A stretch of DNA of 64,000 bases from Maribellus comscasis (lineage in GTDB: Bacteria > Bacteroidota > Bacteroidia > Bacteroidales > Prolixibacteraceae): the NCBI RefSeq assembly GCF_009762775.1, contig NZ_CP046401.1, positions 4,612,001-4,676,000 of the forward strand, written 5' to 3'. The position numbers were made by a program, and so were the translations under genes. Under the pieces are notes generated by a model, which had not been told where the DNA came from, did not search any database, and saw nothing but the letters and a program-made list of their open reading frames with translations. Shown piece after piece: positions 17,420 through 26,537 of this stretch; the first letter of the stretch is position 1; each line of letters opens with the position of its first letter.

Positions 17420-19192
17420 TTAGTTGATTTCTGCTTTTTCTTTTTTTCTCTCTTGAATAATTTCCTGCAACTCGTTTTCGTATTTTTTGAAATCGTCGCT
17501 TTCAAATTCCGAGTAATTCATCTGCTTGAATACGTTTATTATTTTTTTGAAATAGGGACTTACATCTTCAAATGAATCAAAATGAAAATCAGTATGATAC
17601 ACTTCCAGCACTTTGTCCATCATGTATCTTTGGCGTTTGATTGGGGTTGATGCATCTACTTTGTCAAAAGCATCCTGTTGCAGAATAACAAAATCGATTA
17701 CCTCTGATTTCCAGAAAATAACGTGATAATTGATGGGAACACCATCGTCGCCAAGAATATTAATCTGCTCATATGTTTCACGCCCTCTGATGAGGATGTT
17801 TTTTGCCAGGATAATGTTATCCACCCATTTAGGCGAGATATTTTTTTTCATGAATTCCAGAAATTCGGGATATTCCAGGTATTTCGAATAACTGTCAACT
17901 GCATCGATGGCGGGGTAACGTTTACTGTCGGCACGCGTTTGCGACAAAGCATAAAAACAACGGGCTGCCTTTTTGGTAGATTCGGTTACCGGTTCCTTTA
18001 AATTTCCACCGGCAGGTGAAACTGTTCCGATAAATGTTACCGAGCCAGTTTTTCCGTTGTTGAGATAAACAAATCCGGCACGGGCATAAAAGTTTGAAAT
18101 AATTGCAGGCAAATCCATTGGGAAGGCATCGGGCCCGGGCAATTCCTCCATGCGGTTCGACATTTCGCGCAACGCTTGTGCCCAGCGCGACGTGGAGTCG
18201 GCCAGCAACAAGACTTTTAATCCCATAGAACGATAGTATTCAGAAATGGTCATTGCCGTGTAAACCGACGCCTCGCGTGCCGCCACCGGCATGTTCGATG
18301 TGTTGGCAACAATGGTTGTTCGTTCCATCAGTTTTCTTCCCGATCTGGGGTCATCCAGTTCAGGAAACTCAGTAAAAATCTCAACTACTTCGTTGGCACG
18401 TTCTCCGCAGGCAGCAAGCACAATCATGTCAGCTTCAGCCTGTTTTGAAAGCGCATGTTGCAGCACCGTTTTGCCGGTTCCAAAAGGTCCGGGAATAAAT
18501 CCGGTTCCCCCTTCAACAATTGGGTTCAGACTGTCGATTACCCGGATGCCGGTTTCCATAAAATCAAATGGACGCGGTTTTTCCTTGTAAGCTTTTATGG
18601 GAATTTTAACCGGCCATTTTTGTACCATGGTCACTTTATGTTCCTGATTTTCAGAATCGGTTAAAATGGCAATGGTGTCGTTGATTTTATATTCACCCTC
18701 AGAAACCACATCTGTTACAGTTAACGTTCCCTTTAAAATAAAGGGAACCATAATTTTATGCGGAATCCAGTTTTCGCTTACTTCTCCAAGCCATGAGCCG
18801 GCAAGGACTTCATCACCGGGTTTTGCGAGTGGTTTAAATTTCCACAATTTATCGTCTTCCAGCGCAGGTGTATAATCTCCTTTTTGAAGAAAAATACCGG
18901 TCATTTTATCGAGGTCGTGCATCAACCCGTCGAAGTTTTTTGATAAAATTCCCGGCCCCAGTGTGGCTTCCAGCATGTGCCCTGTAAATTCAACTATGGT
19001 GCCGGTTTTCAAGCCGCGAGTGGTTTCAAAGACCTGTACATAGGCTGTTTTCCCTCCTATTCTGATAACCTCTGCCATCAGTCTTACTTCAGAGTGAATG
19101 ATAAAACAGATTTCATTTTGCGATACCGGTCCGTCGCATTCAACCATAACCAGGTTGGAGATTATTCCGGTTATTTTTCCCTTTGTACTCAT
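17420..19192 (-). CDS. ntpA: V-type ATP synthase/ATPase subunit A (catalytic)
   Basis: The 590-residue catalytic subunit hydrolyses or makes ATP in the A3B3 head. It has an N-terminal beta-barrel (1-75), the A-type non-homologous insertion (about 115-200, with AGSWLGEVSE and the IMVPFILKGTLTVTDV stretch), and the nucleotide-binding domain with Walker A GPFGTGKT (235-242), the catalytic-site ACGERANEV, LLLADSTSRWAQALREMS and the GSVTFIGTVSPAGG region. A C-terminal helical domain follows. Length matches the family (580-600). It follows the DUF2764 gene by 5 bases. Confidence 0.96.
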   Translation of the reverse strand: MSTKGKITGIISNLVMVECDGPVSQNEICFIIHSEVRLMAEVIRIGGKTAYVQVFETTRGLKTGTIVEFTGHMLEATLGPGILSKNFDGLMHDLDKMTGIFLQKGDYTPALEDDKLWKFKPLAKPGDEVLAGSWLGEVSENWIPHKIMVPFILKGTLTVTDVVSEGEYKINDTIAILTDSENQEHKVTMVQKWPVKIPIKAYKEKPRPFDFMETGIRVIDSLNPIVEGGTGFIPGPFGTGKTVLQHALSKQAEADMIVLAACGERANEVVEIFTEFPELDDPRSGRKLMERTTIVANTSNMPVAAREASVYTAMTISEYYRSMGLKVLLLADSTSRWAQALREMSNRMEELPGPDAFPMDLPAIISNFYARAGFVYLNNGKTGSVTFIGTVSPAGGNLKEPVTESTKKAARCFYALSQTRADSKRYPAIDAVDSYSKYLEYPEFLEFMKKNISPKWVDNIILAKNILIRGRETYEQINILGDDGVPINYHVIFWKSEVIDFVILQQDAFDKVDASTPIKRQRYMMDKVLEVYHTDFHFDSFEDVSPYFKKIINVFKQMNYSEFESDDFKKYENELQEIIQERKKEKAEIN

Positions 19193-19197
19193 GTGTT

Positions 19198-20043
19198 TTA
19201 TTTTGCAACGCTAAATTCTTCCGGAAATACATAACTTGTTTTTAGTTCGGTCAACAATTTTTCAAGCAGTTCTTTGCCCGTTTTTTTATCCAGTTTTGTC
19301 CAGCGTTCAATCATTTTTAGTTTAATCGTATAGCTCAGTATTTTTTCAATGGTGAAATAGAAAAAGAAAGTCTGCTCATCGAGGTAGTTCCACTTTATTT
19401 TATCGATGTTTTTTTCTTTTTCAATCATTTTCATATCGGTTTCAATCACCCTGATAATTTCAGATGCAAAAGGAATTTCATCATCAAAATATTCCGGTTT
19501 TAGTCGGTTTTCCAGTAAAAGCGAATTCATTACATTGGTTTCCTCAGTATGAATCAGGTGCTCGGACATTTCATATTTATAAGAGAGACAATGAAATGCA
19601 GTAATGAGGTTGTTGATCTTCAGGTCGAACAAAAACCAATCTCTCAAAAAGCGGTTTTTGATTTTGACTGCATATTCATTAAAGAGTGTATGGAGTTTAT
19701 TTTCAGCAAGAAGATGATGTTGTTTTATGTCTTTATTTTTTATCCATTTTAAAAACTGAATCATGTATTCCGGAATTTCAGTGGGATTTTCAATTTGTTC
19801 GTCAAGAAATTTTTTTGCGAAATTCCCTGAACAGTTAAAAGTAGCGCCGGAATCAAAAATCTGGTTAAGCAGGTTGTCATTGTCGTCAGGATAAAACAGC
19901 ATCCTTACAAATTCAAAATCAGCCGGAATAAGATCATTTTTTAATATCCTGCGAAATGATACAGGAGTAATTTCTGATTTGAGTTCATCAAAAAACAAAT
20001 CGGGCAGTCCGGCAATCAAACAGTAATAATTTTTTTTAAACAT
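19198..20043 (-). CDS. DUF2764 protein, probable C/d-like V-ATPase subunit
   Basis: This 281-residue cytosolic protein opens with YYCLIAGLPDLFFDE, the signature of DUF2764 proteins that sit in Bacteroidota V-type ATPase operons. It is mainly helical, with acidic and Lys-rich stretches and no signal peptide. Since no standard subunit C/d gene is visible and this gene lies exactly where C is expected (after E, before A), a role as the C/d-like socket linking rotor and shaft is likely but inferred from position. Spacing to A is 5 bases. Confidence 0.8.
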   Translation of the reverse strand: MFKKNYYCLIAGLPDLFFDELKSEITPVSFRRILKNDLIPADFEFVRMLFYPDDNDNLLNQIFDSGATFNCSGNFAKKFLDEQIENPTEIPEYMIQFLKWIKNKDIKQHHLLAENKLHTLFNEYAVKIKNRFLRDWFLFDLKINNLITAFHCLSYKYEMSEHLIHTEETNVMNSLLLENRLKPEYFDDEIPFASEIIRVIETDMKMIEKEKNIDKIKWNYLDEQTFFFYFTIEKILSYTIKLKMIERWTKLDKKTGKELLEKLLTELKTSYVFPEEFSVAK

Positions 20044-20141
20044 GGTCGAATTTTAAATGGTAACCATACAAGTATCTCATCTAAAACCCAGTTTACTAGT
20101 TGCTTTTTCTGGTCTTATTGATAGCTGTCAAGCATTGTTCA

Positions 20142-20756
20142 CTAATCTTCGAATAACAATTTTTGTGTTGTCTCTTTTAAATAGGTTTTAAAATAGTTTT
20201 CAAAATCAAGGTCGGTAAACCGCACGACAAAACGATCGTCTTTTGGTCCGATTTTGAAGCCGGTTTTTAGCTTTGAATCCACCTGCACATCAAGGCCTTT
20301 TTTCATTGCTTCTGCAGCCCTCTGGTTTAATGTGGCGGTTAAACTGTTAAGCTCGTGTTGCGGCACCATAATTTTTAAATCCATTTCGCCATTTTCAGCG
20401 GGCTGCCATTTTTCAACAATGGTTATGATGATTTTTTGAATAAAAGTTTTATCAGAAAATGTTTCCTGAACAGTGCTATCCACCTGCTGTGCCAAAATTA
20501 AATTGGTAACCTGCTGTTTTAATTTGCTCAGAAACTGTCGTGCAGACAGCTTCATTTCCGACTCTGAATTACTTTTTCGCTCATCTGCGTCTGATTTTGC
20601 TTTCGCGAGAATTTCTCCGGCTTTTTTCTGGGCTTCATTGATAATTTTTTCGGCCTCTTTCTTTGCGTTTTCTTTTATCTTTTCTGCCTCATCCCGGGCT
20701 TTTACAATGCCTTCATTATATATTTTTTCTGTTATTTCCTGTAATTTATCAGTCAT
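20142..20756 (-). CDS. ntpE: V-type ATP synthase/ATPase subunit E (peripheral stalk)
   Basis: The 204-residue protein has a long charged N-terminal coiled coil (about 1-75, rich in Glu/Lys/Ala: KARDEAEKIKENAKKEAEKI) and a C-terminal globular domain with DLKIMVPQHELNSL and GFKIGPKDDRFVVRFTD. This is the E-subunit arrangement of the peripheral stalk that holds the head static. Its usual coiled-coil partner (subunit G/H) is not found in the operon. It follows the first stress-protein gene by 26 bases and precedes DUF2764 by 98 bases. Confidence 0.9.
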   Translation of the reverse strand: MTDKLQEITEKIYNEGIVKARDEAEKIKENAKKEAEKIINEAQKKAGEILAKAKSDADERKSNSESEMKLSARQFLSKLKQQVTNLILAQQVDSTVQETFSDKTFIQKIIITIVEKWQPAENGEMDLKIMVPQHELNSLTATLNQRAAEAMKKGLDVQVDSKLKTGFKIGPKDDRFVVRFTDLDFENYFKTYLKETTQKLLFED

Positions 20757-20782
20757 GGTTTTTGTTGAAGTTTTTAAATGGT

Positions 20783-21643
20783 TTATCGAATGTTATCCAG
20801 GGAAAGAGATTGTGTAGAGTGGCCAACCGTAAAAACCGGCATTTCACAGCCGTACACGATTTGAGTAACAAACTGACCGATGCGCCGGTCGGCAAAAATA
20901 GATTCCTGGTGTGTTCGTATGATGATCAAATCAGGATTTTCTTCCGTAATATAATCGAGAATTACTTTGTGCTTGAGTTGGTTGTGTACCTTTAAAATTT
21001 CAACTTCACACTCCACACCACGTTTGTTTAACATCTCTTTCAGGTGATCAGCATTTTTTCGGGCCAAACTCCTGCCTTCGTTGATATCGATGTTTAAGGC
21101 CGAAACAATTTTGACTTTGGCTTTCCATTTTTTTGCAAAAAAAGTAGCCCAAAATAGTCTTTTCGTTGTGGTTTGCGAAATATCGATTGGGACGACAATT
21201 GTTTTAATCTTTTTTAATGAGGTCTTTTTGTTGAGAAGTAAAACCGGACAATGTGAGCGAATAATGAGTTTGTTTATCATTGTATTTTTGAGTCCGCTGT
21301 CATTTTTGTCAAGAGCAATAAAATCGTATCCCCCATTTTTTGATTCTTTTATTAAGGTGGATAATTTTTCTCCCATTTTTATACGCGGAATAAATTCATC
21401 CGGCAGTTCCTTTTTTGTCGTTTTTTTCAGAAAATCGATTAGATTTTGTTTTGCATGATCTTTTATTGAATCCTTCTTTTTGGGCTGAAGTCCCATGGTA
21501 AGGAACGATGATCTTTCAAGAATATTCAAGAAGAATATTCGCATCTTCAATGGCTTGTGAAAGCGCAGAAATTGTTTTAAAACGGATTTTGCGTTTGAAT
21601 TTTGAGGGATGTATGCCAGTATACTGTTTGACATTTGATTCAT
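20783..21643 (-). CDS. Tandem universal stress protein heading the V-ATPase operon
   Basis: The 286-residue cytosolic protein contains two UspA-like domains. The first (about 1-140) carries FIALDKNDSGLKNTMINKLI and IRSHCPVLLLNKK; the second (about 145-280) carries TIVVPIDISQTTTKRLFWATFFA at its start, ending DLIIIRTHQES and FVTQIVYGCEMPVFTVG. The classic G-2x-G-9x-G(S/T) ATP motif is not clear in either domain, so nucleotide binding is uncertain. It is 26 bases upstream of ntpE and likely the first gene of the ATPase operon. A TATTTTTG box at 21779-21786 on the minus strand might be its -7 element, without a visible -33 element. Confidence 0.88.
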   Translation of the reverse strand: MNQMSNSILAYIPQNSNAKSVLKQFLRFHKPLKMRIFFLNILERSSFLTMGLQPKKKDSIKDHAKQNLIDFLKKTTKKELPDEFIPRIKMGEKLSTLIKESKNGGYDFIALDKNDSGLKNTMINKLIIRSHCPVLLLNKKTSLKKIKTIVVPIDISQTTTKRLFWATFFAKKWKAKVKIVSALNIDINEGRSLARKNADHLKEMLNKRGVECEVEILKVHNQLKHKVILDYITEENPDLIIIRTHQESIFADRRIGQFVTQIVYGCEMPVFTVGHSTQSLSLDNIR

Positions 21644-21889
21644 AGCCCCGATTTTTTAGGATTGAACAACAGTGATCGTAGGAAAATGGTTAGTTGCTCA
21701 AATTTTTTAATTAACATATGATACGGAAAAAGTATTCAAGGGTTTACAAAAAAGGTTCAAAAAGCATTATAATTTTGACAAAAATAGTTGAGTCACTTCA
21801 CTTTGTGAATAAAGAATATCAATATCGAAGTGTGGAAATTATTATTTTTAGTTTGCGTTTTGATTTTTTGATTGGATTTTTTGACAGAT

Positions 21890-22903
21890 TCATGATTGAA
21901 CGGGTCGAACTTGTATTTTAAATGCCTCCACTGGGTTAAGTGTAAAAATTTGATAAATGTCTTGTTGTGACAGACCATTTTTTTCCAACGCAGGAATCAG
22001 GTATTCTTCTATTTCGGTGTATCCTCTGAAATTTCCACCACCGGGCTCTCCCGGACGATACCATCCTGCATCGTGAGAGAAAAGCAGTTTATGAAGTAAT
22101 CCTTCTTTTTTCATTTGAAGAGCAAAATTTACAAATCGGTCCAGTTTTTCCGGTGTGAAATTGTCATATCCAATCCAGGCTCCCATTTGCGCAGCTTCAA
22201 TTGGTTTGCTTAAATCGCGTTCGTTATGTGCATGTGTCCAGATAAATGCAGAAGGATGAACGCCATAGTTTTTCAGGATTTCCAATTCCTGAAATGCAGG
22301 GACGGCCAATCCTGTATGTGACATAATTGTTAGTCCGGTCGCTTTATGTGTAATACAGGCAGCTTCAACTACCTTGCGGTTTATTTCTTCCAGGGATGCC
22401 CGTTCAACGGCAATTTTAATAAAACCCGGGTAAACTCCGGTTCCTTCAATTCCGTTTTTTGCCTCTTCAATCCAGCGTTCAGCAAGTTGTTCTGCTGTTT
22501 CTGTAAAACCGTGTTCGGGAATATATTTTGCACCAACGGCACTGTAGTATCCGGTGTTGGTAATGATCTGCAAACCTGATTTCTCCACCAGCATTTTTAA
22601 TAATTCAGGATCGCGCCCCAAATAGGCCGGGGTGCATTCAACTATTGTTTTGTATCCGAGTTTTTTTATTTCCAAAAGATATGGAAGTACTTTTTCAACG
22701 ACCTCCTCTTTTTTCCAGCGGTGATATCCGGTGCTGTCGGCTCCAATAAAATCAACCAGAATATGTTCGTGGTGTAGGGTTTTCCCGATTTCTCCCGCCG
22801 GAATTTCTCCGCTTACAGTGATAATTTTTGACTCCTTGCTGTTACACGACAGCAAAAATATAGCTGAAACAAACAGATAAAGGAAATTGGTATTTTTCAT
22901 CAT
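21890..22903 (-). CDS. Phosphotriesterase-like metal hydrolase, lipoprotein
   Basis: The 337-residue protein has a lipobox FLLSC (Cys20), so it is a probable lipoprotein. The amidohydrolase barrel carries the phosphotriesterase-family metal site: His45 and His47 in HHEHILVD, the bridging Lys163 in FIKIAVER, His196 in MSHTGLA, His224 or His226 in WTHAHNERD and Asp278 in LFSHDAGWY. The family includes lactonases and phosphotriesterases; the natural substrate is often a lactone or phosphorylated sugar lactone. The exact reaction cannot be told. It is downstream of the EamA transporter on the same strand with a 74-base gap. Confidence 0.87.
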   Translation of the reverse strand: MMKNTNFLYLFVSAIFLLSCNSKESKIITVSGEIPAGEIGKTLHHEHILVDFIGADSTGYHRWKKEEVVEKVLPYLLEIKKLGYKTIVECTPAYLGRDPELLKMLVEKSGLQIITNTGYYSAVGAKYIPEHGFTETAEQLAERWIEEAKNGIEGTGVYPGFIKIAVERASLEEINRKVVEAACITHKATGLTIMSHTGLAVPAFQELEILKNYGVHPSAFIWTHAHNERDLSKPIEAAQMGAWIGYDNFTPEKLDRFVNFALQMKKEGLLHKLLFSHDAGWYRPGEPGGGNFRGYTEIEEYLIPALEKNGLSQQDIYQIFTLNPVEAFKIQVRPVQS

Positions 22904-22977
22904 AAATTGCCTGAAATTTTTTCCAATTTACAAAAACATGTTCATTCGGGAAATAGGTAAAGAAAATATAAGAACGA

Positions 22978-23883
22978 TTAAATCTTTTTTCTTTTCCTCC
23001 AGACAACAAGTATCGCTCCAGCAAAAACCAATGCTGCTCCCAAAATAGTAATTATTGAGAAACGTTCATGCGCTACCCAGCTGACATCCATTTCAGTCAA
23101 AATCCCCATGGTTATAAAAGTGATCATCGGGTTTACAATGATGATAATACTTACTTTATTGGCTTCGAGATATTTTAGTGCCAACGCCAGACAAGAGTAT
23201 GCAATAAAAGTATTTGCTCCCAGGAAAACCATTAGAAGCCACCATGTCCAATGTAAATGAAAGAGCGGTGTTAAGTCAATAAAAGGGATATAAATCAAAG
23301 CAGGAAAACCAAACAGGAAAAGATTTAAACTTTCCGCAGAATGCCTGATTACCAGTTTTTTTTGAGAAATAGCATAAGTTGACCAGGCAATGGCTCCTGA
23401 GATGGTGAATAATACTCCAAGGTTATATTTTTCCTGACTTTCAAAAAAGGCAGACAACTGGTCGCGGTAAAAAAAAGAAAAACCAATAATAGCTACAGAA
23501 AATCCAATGATTTGATTTCGTTTAAGTTTTTCCTTAAAAAAAACAAGACCGGCAACCGCAAGAATAATCGGGCCGGTTTGAATAAAAAGTTGTGCATTGC
23601 TTGGAGTGGTGTAGTGGATTCCCAACATATATCCCATATAATTCCAGGAGAGTCCGATTCCGGCCAGTATCAGAAGAAGGGGAGGGCGTTTCAGAATCCG
23701 GAAGGAGGAAGGATTCTGGAATATCTGCCAAACGGAAAGCATAATAAAAGCCACGGAAAAACGGAACCAAACGATGGTAGCCGGTTCAACTTCCCGTGTA
23801 GCTACTTTTAAGGCGATCGCCAGAAATCCCCAAAAGAAAGCAGTGGTTGAAGCATAAATTATTCCTTTGGTATAGTTTTGCAT
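22978..23883 (-). CDS. EamA/DMT-family transporter
   Basis: This 301-residue inner-membrane protein has ten predicted transmembrane helices in two EamA repeats. The first begins at GIIYASTTAFFWGFLAIALK with EPATIVWFRFSVAF after helix 1; the second begins near YNLGVLFTISGAIAWSTYAI and has the conserved CLALALKYLEANKVSIIIIVNP stretch before the last helices, ending in a basic RKRKK tail. DMT transporters export or import small metabolites; substrate is not predictable. It lies between pheT and the phosphotriesterase-like gene on the same strand. Confidence 0.9.
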   Translation of the reverse strand: MQNYTKGIIYASTTAFFWGFLAIALKVATREVEPATIVWFRFSVAFIMLSVWQIFQNPSSFRILKRPPLLLILAGIGLSWNYMGYMLGIHYTTPSNAQLFIQTGPIILAVAGLVFFKEKLKRNQIIGFSVAIIGFSFFYRDQLSAFFESQEKYNLGVLFTISGAIAWSTYAISQKKLVIRHSAESLNLFLFGFPALIYIPFIDLTPLFHLHWTWWLLMVFLGANTFIAYSCLALALKYLEANKVSIIIIVNPMITFITMGILTEMDVSWVAHERFSIITILGAALVFAGAILVVWRKRKKI

Positions 23884-23952
23884 ATTTGTTTGTCAGAATA
23901 AAAATCCCGGATATTTTGTACCCGGGATAACAATATTTATATTGTTTCCGGT

Positions 23953-26403
23953 CTATCTTAATTGTGCATCAAAATCACGTTCAAAAGCGGAAAGCATTTT
24001 TTTCATTGTTTTATCAATTTGCTTGTCCTTTAGTGTTTTATTGTCGTCCCGGAGAATAAAACTAACCGCATACGATTTTTTACCTTCAGGCACCCCTTTT
24101 CCTTCATACACATCGAATAGATTTACGTTTCGTAAAATCTGACGTTCCACTTTAAAAGCACTTTCTTTTATCTGACTGAATTTAACCGGTTTGTCAATCA
24201 ACAAAGCCAGATCTCTTCGAACTGCCGGAAATTTGGGCAATTCTTCAAATACTATTTTGTGATTTCGTTTTTCGTAAATAATACGCCCCCAATCTAAATC
24301 AGCGTAATACACCGGGTTTTCGATATCAAATTTTTTGAGCCATTTTTTGGCCACAATTCCAATTTCGAGAATCGTTTTGTTGTTCGATTGATATTGTAAT
24401 CCTTCATCAAATAGCTCGTTCTCTGTTTCAGAAAGCTGAAGTTGTTCCGGATTCATACCCAGCTTTTTCAGAATGTTTTCTGCATAAGTTTTTATGCTGT
24501 AGAAAGTTGCCGGAGATTCCCTGCTTGTCCAGCTTTCTTCTGATTTATTTCCGGTAACAAATAACCCAAGATGTTCTTCTTCCCAGTAATTGGTTTCAGG
24601 GTGTTCTTTCAGTTCGGTTCCTTTAAAAAAGTAACAGTTCCCGAACTCATAAAAACTCAGGCTTTTATTCTGGCGGTTGGCGTTGTATGCAATGGCCTCT
24701 AATCCTCCAAATAACAATGACTGACGCATCCCGTTCAGGTCGGCACTCAAGGGATTTAATAGTTTTACTGTCTGGTCTTCTTTATATTGTGTTAATCCTT
24801 CGTAATAGCCTGCTTTGGTTAATGAGTTTGACCATATTTCGTTGAATCCCTGAGAACTAAGCATTTCAGAAACCAGGTTGCGCATCTGGTTCATATCGGG
24901 CTGCTCGGCGTATTGTAATGATGATTTTACCAGCGAGGGGATTTCAACATTGTTGTACCCGTATATACGCAGGATTTCTTCAATTACATCAGCTTCACGC
25001 TGTACATCAACCCGGTAGGGAGGAACCAGCAAGGACAATCCCTTCTCGGTTTCACTTTCAATTTTTATTTCGAGCGATGTAAGTATTTTTTTGATTTGCT
25101 CGGTGCCCAGCTCTTTCCCAATAAGACGGGTAACATTTGCATAGGAAATATCAACTTTAAAATCTTTAATAGGTTCGGGATACACATCCACAATTTCAGA
25201 GGAAATGGTACCGCCGGCCAATTCTTTCATTAACAAAGCCGCACGTTTTAACGCATAAATTACTCCGTTCGGATCAATTCCACGTTCAAAGCGGAACGAA
25301 GCGTCAGTGTTTAGCCCGTGGCGACGAGCAGTTTTCCGAATAAAAACCGGATCGAAATATGCGCTTTCCAGAAAAATGTTTTTGGTTGAATCTTTGACTC
25401 CTGATTTTATTCCACCAAATACACCGCCGATACACATGCCTTCTTCTGTATTACAAATCATCAGGTCGTTTTCATCCAAATCACGTTCCACTTCATCCAG
25501 TGTTGTAAATTTGGTTCCTGCGGGCATTGTTTTTACAATTACCTTCTTGCCTGTAATTTTGTCGGCATCAAAAGCGTGTAAGGGTTGTCCGGTCTCAAAG
25601 AGTACGAAATTGGTGATGTCAACTACATTACTAATTGGAGTAAGCCCAATTACACGCAATTTATTTTTCAGCCAATCGGGCGATTCTTTGATTTCAACGC
25701 CTGAAATGGTTACGGCTGCATAACGTTTGCAAGCCTCCGGGGAGCCTATTTCCACCGGAATTTCCAGATCGTGGTTGTCGACTTTAAAATTCTCAACCGA
25801 TGGACGGGTATATGCTACATCTTTTGTTTTTTTCAGAAAGGCAGCCAAATCACGCGCCACCCCAATGTGCGATGCTCCGTCGATTCGGTTGGGAGTGAGG
25901 TCGATCTCGATCATCCAGTCTGATTCCACATTGTAATAATCTTTAGCAGCCACTCCTACCTGAACGGAATCTTCCAGAACAATAATTCCTTCGTGGTCCG
26001 TTCCGATACCGATTTCATCTTCTGCACAAATCATCCCCTGCGAAACTTCACCCCTTATTTTTGATTTTTTAATGGTAAACTCATCATCGCCCATGTAAAG
26101 TGTTGTTCCTTCGGTAGCCACAACAACTTTCTGGCCGGCTGCAACGTTGGGTGCTCCACAAACAATTGGCAGGAGTTCGCCGGTTCCAACATTAACGGTT
26201 GTTTTACTCAGGTGATCTGAGTTCGGATGTTTTTCACAAGTCACCACTTCACCAATAACCAGCCCTTTCATGCCACCTTTTACGGTTTCCACTTCTTCCA
26301 AACCACCCACTTCCAAACCGGTTTGGGTAAGAATTTTAGCTACTTCTTCGGGCGATTCATCCAGTTGGATGTAATCTTTTAACCATTTGTATGATATCTT
26401 CAT
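23953..26403 (-). CDS. pheT: Phenylalanine--tRNA ligase beta subunit
   Basis: The product charges tRNA-Phe together with PheS. From the ATG at 26403 it is 816 residues, starting MKISYKWLKDYIQ, the usual beginning; the frame opens six codons earlier. Domains in order: EMAP-type tRNA-binding fold (about 40-150, with VVTCEKHPNSDHL and VVCGAPNVAAGQKV-like text), B3/B4 editing domain (about 205-370), B5 domain (about 400-475), a synthetase-like core (NEIWSNSLTKAGYYEGL) and the C-terminal anticodon-binding domain (about 725-816, KFPAVRRDLALLIDK). pheS is not in the window. A TATTTTTG box lies at 26437-26444 on the minus strand, with no visible -33. Confidence 0.97.
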   Translation of the reverse strand: MKISYKWLKDYIQLDESPEEVAKILTQTGLEVGGLEEVETVKGGMKGLVIGEVVTCEKHPNSDHLSKTTVNVGTGELLPIVCGAPNVAAGQKVVVATEGTTLYMGDDEFTIKKSKIRGEVSQGMICAEDEIGIGTDHEGIIVLEDSVQVGVAAKDYYNVESDWMIEIDLTPNRIDGASHIGVARDLAAFLKKTKDVAYTRPSVENFKVDNHDLEIPVEIGSPEACKRYAAVTISGVEIKESPDWLKNKLRVIGLTPISNVVDITNFVLFETGQPLHAFDADKITGKKVIVKTMPAGTKFTTLDEVERDLDENDLMICNTEEGMCIGGVFGGIKSGVKDSTKNIFLESAYFDPVFIRKTARRHGLNTDASFRFERGIDPNGVIYALKRAALLMKELAGGTISSEIVDVYPEPIKDFKVDISYANVTRLIGKELGTEQIKKILTSLEIKIESETEKGLSLLVPPYRVDVQREADVIEEILRIYGYNNVEIPSLVKSSLQYAEQPDMNQMRNLVSEMLSSQGFNEIWSNSLTKAGYYEGLTQYKEDQTVKLLNPLSADLNGMRQSLLFGGLEAIAYNANRQNKSLSFYEFGNCYFFKGTELKEHPETNYWEEEHLGLFVTGNKSEESWTSRESPATFYSIKTYAENILKKLGMNPEQLQLSETENELFDEGLQYQSNNKTILEIGIVAKKWLKKFDIENPVYYADLDWGRIIYEKRNHKIVFEELPKFPAVRRDLALLIDKPVKFSQIKESAFKVERQILRNVNLFDVYEGKGVPEGKKSYAVSFILRDDNKTLKDKQIDKTMKKMLSAFERDFDAQLR

Positions 26404-26537
26404 ATCGAAAAAATTCTGCAAATAAAATTGAAGTCACAAAAATAGAGAATTTAACCGGAAAGCGGCGGGGATCATTCAATTAATCTTCTTTCGCTTGAAT
26501 TTCGAAACGAAAAGTAAACATGAGTTGAATTGTTTCT

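Noticed and set aside
21779..21786. TATTTTTG as a promoter of the V-ATPase operon
   Set aside because: It matches the -7 consensus on the minus strand but has no -33 element, and such matches are frequent in this AT-rich gap; noted in the gene entry only.
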